Source of the DNA: Coleofasciculus sp. S288
Lineage (GTDB): Bacteria; Cyanobacteriota; Cyanobacteriia; Cyanobacteriales; Coleofasciculaceae
Reading direction: 5' to 3'
Assembly (NCBI GenBank): GCA_020216575.1
Contig: JAIUYC010000087.1
Location: 1-9,195, forward strand
Length of the DNA stretch: 9,195 nucleotides
The notes beneath the pieces were generated by a model. The model searched no databases, was not told the DNA's origin, and saw nothing but the letters and a program-made list of their open reading frames with translations. This document shows, in pieces, positions 7,167 through 9,195 of this stretch. A program made the position numbers and the translations under genes. Every line of letters begins with the position of its first letter. The first letter of the stretch is position 1.

Positions 7167-8534
7167 CTACTCCATCTTTGGTATCTGCTTCTTGAGCATG
7201 AACCAACAATAAATAAAAGATATCAAGTATACAATTGCTGTTGATAAAGCTATGCCTGCAACACCAAGATACTGTATGAATAAATAATTCAAAATAACAT
7301 TTGCCAGTAGGTTATAGAAAGCTGCCTCCATCAAAATCTGGTTCGCCTGAATTGATGAAATCAATCGAACCACTAATATGCCTGCAATATAAAAAGGAAG
7401 CTGCAAAGCATAAAAACCCTGTATAACAGCAACAGTATCAGTGTCTTGAGCAGTAAATAAGCCTCGCTGAAACAACGCTTGCACTAAAGGCTTAGAGAAG
7501 ATTATCAAAATAATTGTCAAAGGTACAGTAATCGCAAAAATCAGCCCCAAGTATCGGCTGAGCGTATGCCGCACTCCTAGCCAATCTGCTTGAGCAATCA
7601 TCTGAGAAAAATAGGGAACTACCGCTATACCCAAGGCTGTCGCCGCTAGATATAGGGGAAAAGCAACTACCTTGCTGCCGTAGTTAAGTGCAGCCACACT
7701 ACCAGGAGACAACATAGCAGCCATCGACTGATCTACTAGAGTTGTACTACCCATAAGGAACGCGCCTACAACCATTGGTACATACTGACTTGCTACTTGA
7801 CGCATGTGAGGACTGAAGCCACACCATCTCAGGTGCAGTCCAATCCCTCGTTTCTTAAGTGCAGTGGCTAAAAGTATAACCTCTAAGGCTGTCCCACTGA
7901 CAAAACCAAAAGCTAAAGGAAAGATTCCCCAGTCCCTGTCACCCAACAGAAGAAATATTACAGCAAGAACAGGAGTGACGATTGGAGAAAACGCGGCAAA
8001 AATAAACTTCTCACCTGCATTTAAAACTGCCCGCCCGATAACTGCAATCCCCTTCAAGATCACTAGGGGAGCAAGTGTATAGAGGAGATGCTCTGTCAAT
8101 GCTAATTTCTCAGAACTAAATCCTCTAGCAATGACTGGCAGGTAAAGCGGTGCAGCAATAACCATCAATAAAGTGGTAATTCCTAGTATGCCCAGACTCC
8201 AGAGCATCATACTGGAGACAAGCCTTTGCGCCGCTTTTAACCCCTCCTGTTCTCGCACTTGAATGTAGGTGGGAATGAGCGCCACATGAAAAGACTCTGC
8301 CACTACATAAACAAGAAACGTAGGAAGCATAAAGGCGACTAAAAATGCATCAGGAGCATCGCCAGTCCCAAATAACCAGGCGACCACCAATTCTTGAACC
8401 ACATAGGCAACTTTAACCAAGGCTGTAAAGAGAGCCACAGTCACAGCTGCACCAAATATTTTGCGGTTGACAGAACCAGTCGTCAAATGGTTCCAAGCAC
8501 TAAGTAGTGCCGCTACTCCCCACCTTTTATGCAT
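7167..8534 (-). CDS. MurJ/MviN-family MOP flippase, probable polysaccharide repeat-unit exporter
   Basis: This 455-residue multi-pass protein (about 12-14 helices) is recognisable as MOP-superfamily MurJ/MviN. It has WLFGTGDAPDAFLVAFMLP (53-71), followed by AESFHVALIP, VGAFLMGSTTLVDQSMA, ALNYGSKVVAFPL and LFQRGLFTAQDT. It is somewhat shorter than the roughly 510 residues of E. coli MurJ. An ungapped by-eye alignment with E. coli MurJ puts K41, Q47 and V75 where MurJ has R18, R24 and R52, while D62 keeps the place of D39. Loss of those cavity arginines suggests the cargo is not lipid II but the undecaprenyl-linked glycan unit of this locus, a Wzx-like job. The start is taken as ATG 8534; TTG 8546 is in frame but neither has a Shine-Dalgarno. 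It is the first gene of the leftward series and diverges from wzz. Confidence 0.85.
   Translation of the reverse strand: MHKRWGVAALLSAWNHLTTGSVNRKIFGAAVTVALFTALVKVAYVVQELVVAWLFGTGDAPDAFLVAFMLPTFLVYVVAESFHVALIPTYIQVREQEGLKAAQRLVSSMMLWSLGILGITTLLMVIAAPLYLPVIARGFSSEKLALTEHLLYTLAPLVILKGIAVIGRAVLNAGEKFIFAAFSPIVTPVLAVIFLLLGDRDWGIFPLAFGFVSGTALEVILLATALKKRGIGLHLRWCGFSPHMRQVASQYVPMVVGAFLMGSTTLVDQSMAAMLSPGSVAALNYGSKVVAFPLYLAATALGIAVVPYFSQMIAQADWLGVRHTLSRYLGLIFAITVPLTIILIIFSKPLVQALFQRGLFTAQDTDTVAVIQGFYALQLPFYIAGILVVRLISSIQANQILMEAAFYNLLANVILNYLFIQYLGVAGIALSTAIVYLISFIYCWFMLKKQIPKME
7170..7173 (-). promoter_or_regulatory. Shine-Dalgarno that decides the zinc-ribbon methyltransferase start
   Basis: GGAG on the - strand sits immediately before the flippase TAG stop (7169-7167) and 8 nt before ATG 7161. 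The last sense codon of the flippase (GAG) is part of the site, so terminating ribosomes would land on the next start: a translational-coupling arrangement. Confidence 0.6.
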
Positions 8535-8706
8535 GGTGTTGGGCAACTACCAGCGTAAAGATTACAGCTAATACTTCTGTAGTCATAACGAAATCATTGC
8601 TCTACTAGGTGTTTCTGTGGCAGCCTCACGGAGTATAGTAGTCTCTGTCATGGAAGTGGTTCTTGGCTAAACTACAGCTTAGCTGGAATGTCAAGTGAGG
8701 AGAGCA
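8535..8706. promoter_or_regulatory. Divergent intergenic region between flippase operon and wzz
   Basis: These 172 nt separate two divergently read genes, so both promoters probably lie here. On the + strand a -10-like TATAGT is at 8634-8639, but I see no good -35 at the right distance. On the - strand a perfect TTGACA hexamer is at 8694-8689, with only a weak TTTAGC 17 nt on; a TATACT at 8637-8632 lies too far from it to pair. A small hyphenated palindrome CAGCTTAGCTG is at 8675-8685, competing with a GCTAA/TTAGC pair (8666-8670 / 8679-8683). Its arms are only 5 bp and could be chance. No open frame of note is present. Location supports a promoter region; exact elements are uncertain. Confidence 0.5.
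8697..8702 (+). promoter_or_regulatory. Shine-Dalgarno of wzz
   Basis: GAGGAG lies 4 nt before the ATG at 8707. It is the strongest ribosome-binding site in the window and supports this start, suggesting that the Wzz protein is translated well relative to the leftward genes. Confidence 0.65.
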
Positions 8707-9195
8707 ATGGATTCAGCACACACCAATGAGTACCGCGAAACACAAGATGATGAAATATCTCTTGCGGAGGTCAAACAGTTTTTCAGGAACAACTGGAAAT
8801 TTATCGGTCTGACTACTGTAGTCATATCAGCGATCGCCATCCCCCTCTCCCTCCTGAAACCCCAACACTATCAGAAACAGCTGACTCTGTCCGTCGAACC
8901 TGTTCCACAAACTATAGCAGCTCAACTCCTCTTGCAACTGGATGTCAATCAAGCTAATGCCCTAGCTGTCAAGTTCCTGAAAAATCATAAACTAGACTCG
9001 ATTAGCGGTCAGCCCCAATATGACGCGATCGCTCAGGAAATTCAACTCCCCCTGCAATCTCCCAATGCCAGTTCTCTCAAGGAAATTAGCCCCAAAATCA
9101 TTAGCCACGTAGAGACTGGGTTTCAAAAAAAACTTGATCAGGCAATAGAAGGCCGCCTGACCAATATCGAGCAAGAGCAGAATAAACGCCGACAG
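8707..9195 (+). CDS. Wzz-type polysaccharide co-polymerase / chain-length regulator, partial (C-terminus beyond window)
   Basis: This frame is open from ATG 8707 to the right edge (163 codons, no stop). It begins with a short polar, acidic segment, then DEISLAEVKQFFRNNWKFIG (15-34), the usual cytosolic lead-in of the Wzz domain, and a first membrane helix at about 32-50 (including TTVVISAIAIPLSLL). It continues with KPQHYQKQLTLSV, the start of the periplasmic domain. Residues from about 137 to 163 are charged and heptad-like (KKLDQAIEGRLTNIEQEQ), fitting the long periplasmic helix or coiled coil of co-polymerases. It should set the length of the exported polymer together with a Wzy-type polymerase. 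The second membrane helix, and any fused tyrosine kinase domain, would lie beyond the edge, so plain Wzz and Wzc-like types cannot be separated. Two HIP1 sites lie within it. Confidence 0.82.
   Translation, partial: MDSAHTNEYRETQDDEISLAEVKQFFRNNWKFIGLTTVVISAIAIPLSLLKPQHYQKQLTLSVEPVPQTIAAQLLLQLDVNQANALAVKFLKNHKLDSISGQPQYDAIAQEIQLPLQSPNASSLKEISPKIISHVETGFQKKLDQAIEGRLTNIEQEQNKRRQ
8830..9032. repeat. Two HIP1 palindromes inside wzz
   Basis: Exact GCGATCGC octamers are at 8830-8837, within the first membrane-helix codons, and at 9025-9032. They mark the return of host-like composition to the right of the flippase-to-glycosyltransferase block. Confidence 0.9.

Noticed and set aside
7162..7209. Longer start for the zinc-ribbon methyltransferase at 7209
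   Set aside because: The extra residues overlap the flippase 3' end and have no Shine-Dalgarno of their own, while ATG 7161 has GGAG at a good distance and starts just before the first Cys pair.
8535..8546. TTG start at 8546 for the flippase
   Set aside because: It adds only four residues, has no Shine-Dalgarno, and an ATG follows at 8534; it cannot be excluded.
8675..8685. CAGCTTAGCTG palindrome as a repressor operator
   Set aside because: Arms of 5 bp arise often by chance in 9 kb; it is kept only as a detail of the intergenic region.
8577..8826. 11-bp direct repeat CTGTAGTCATA at 8577-8587 and 8816-8826
   Set aside because: About ten such 11-bp matches are expected by chance in a sequence of this length, and the second copy lies within wzz coding sequence.
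8992..9174. 60-residue - strand open frame at the right end
   Set aside because: It is antisense to the wzz fragment, which has a strong RBS and clear Wzz features.

Overview
The window looks cyanobacterial. It carries six copies of the HIP1 octamer GCGATCGC, which is abundant in many cyanobacterial chromosomes. Its genes form a typical accessory locus for making and exporting a surface or extracellular polysaccharide. The genus cannot be told from the sequence alone.

Layout. A divergent gene pair sits at the right end. On the + strand, from 8707 and running off the window, is the N-terminal part of a Wzz-type polysaccharide co-polymerase / chain-length regulator. On the - strand, starting near 8534 and reading leftwards to base 1, is a closely packed and probably polycistronic series: a MurJ/MviN-family flippase, a zinc-ribbon SAM methyltransferase, a second SAM methyltransferase with a hydrophobic C-terminal helix, a multi-pass membrane protein (candidate Wzy-type polymerase), a GT4 glycosyltransferase, a previously easy-to-miss 47-codon membrane micro-ORF, an AsnB-type glutamine-dependent amidotransferase, and a third SAM methyltransferase cut off by the left edge. 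Intergenic gaps are 5, 16, 109, 25 and 19 nt down to the micro-ORF, which overlaps asnB, and then 50 nt to the last gene. I see no convincing terminator, RNA gene, insertion sequence or CRISPR array.

How the genes fit together (inference). The glycosyltransferase adds sugars to a lipid-linked repeat unit. The methyltransferases and the amidotransferase decorate it, with O-/C-methyl groups and possibly an amide on a uronic acid. The MurJ-like protein flips the unit across the inner membrane, the multi-pass protein polymerises it, and the Wzz protein sets chain length. No initiating phosphoglycosyl transferase, Wzc kinase or Wza-type export protein lies inside the window, so the locus continues on one or both sides.

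Points of most interest: the 47-codon ORF with a strong ribosome-binding site whose tail is read out of frame from the asnB start, which may be the stump of a deleted gene; a MurJ homologue lacking the cavity arginines that bind lipid II in E. coli MurJ; and a mosaic composition, with all HIP1 sites in asnB and wzz and none in the roughly 6.6 kb between them. I did not find evidence for a wholly new type of system; this is a variable glycan locus with some uncommon details.
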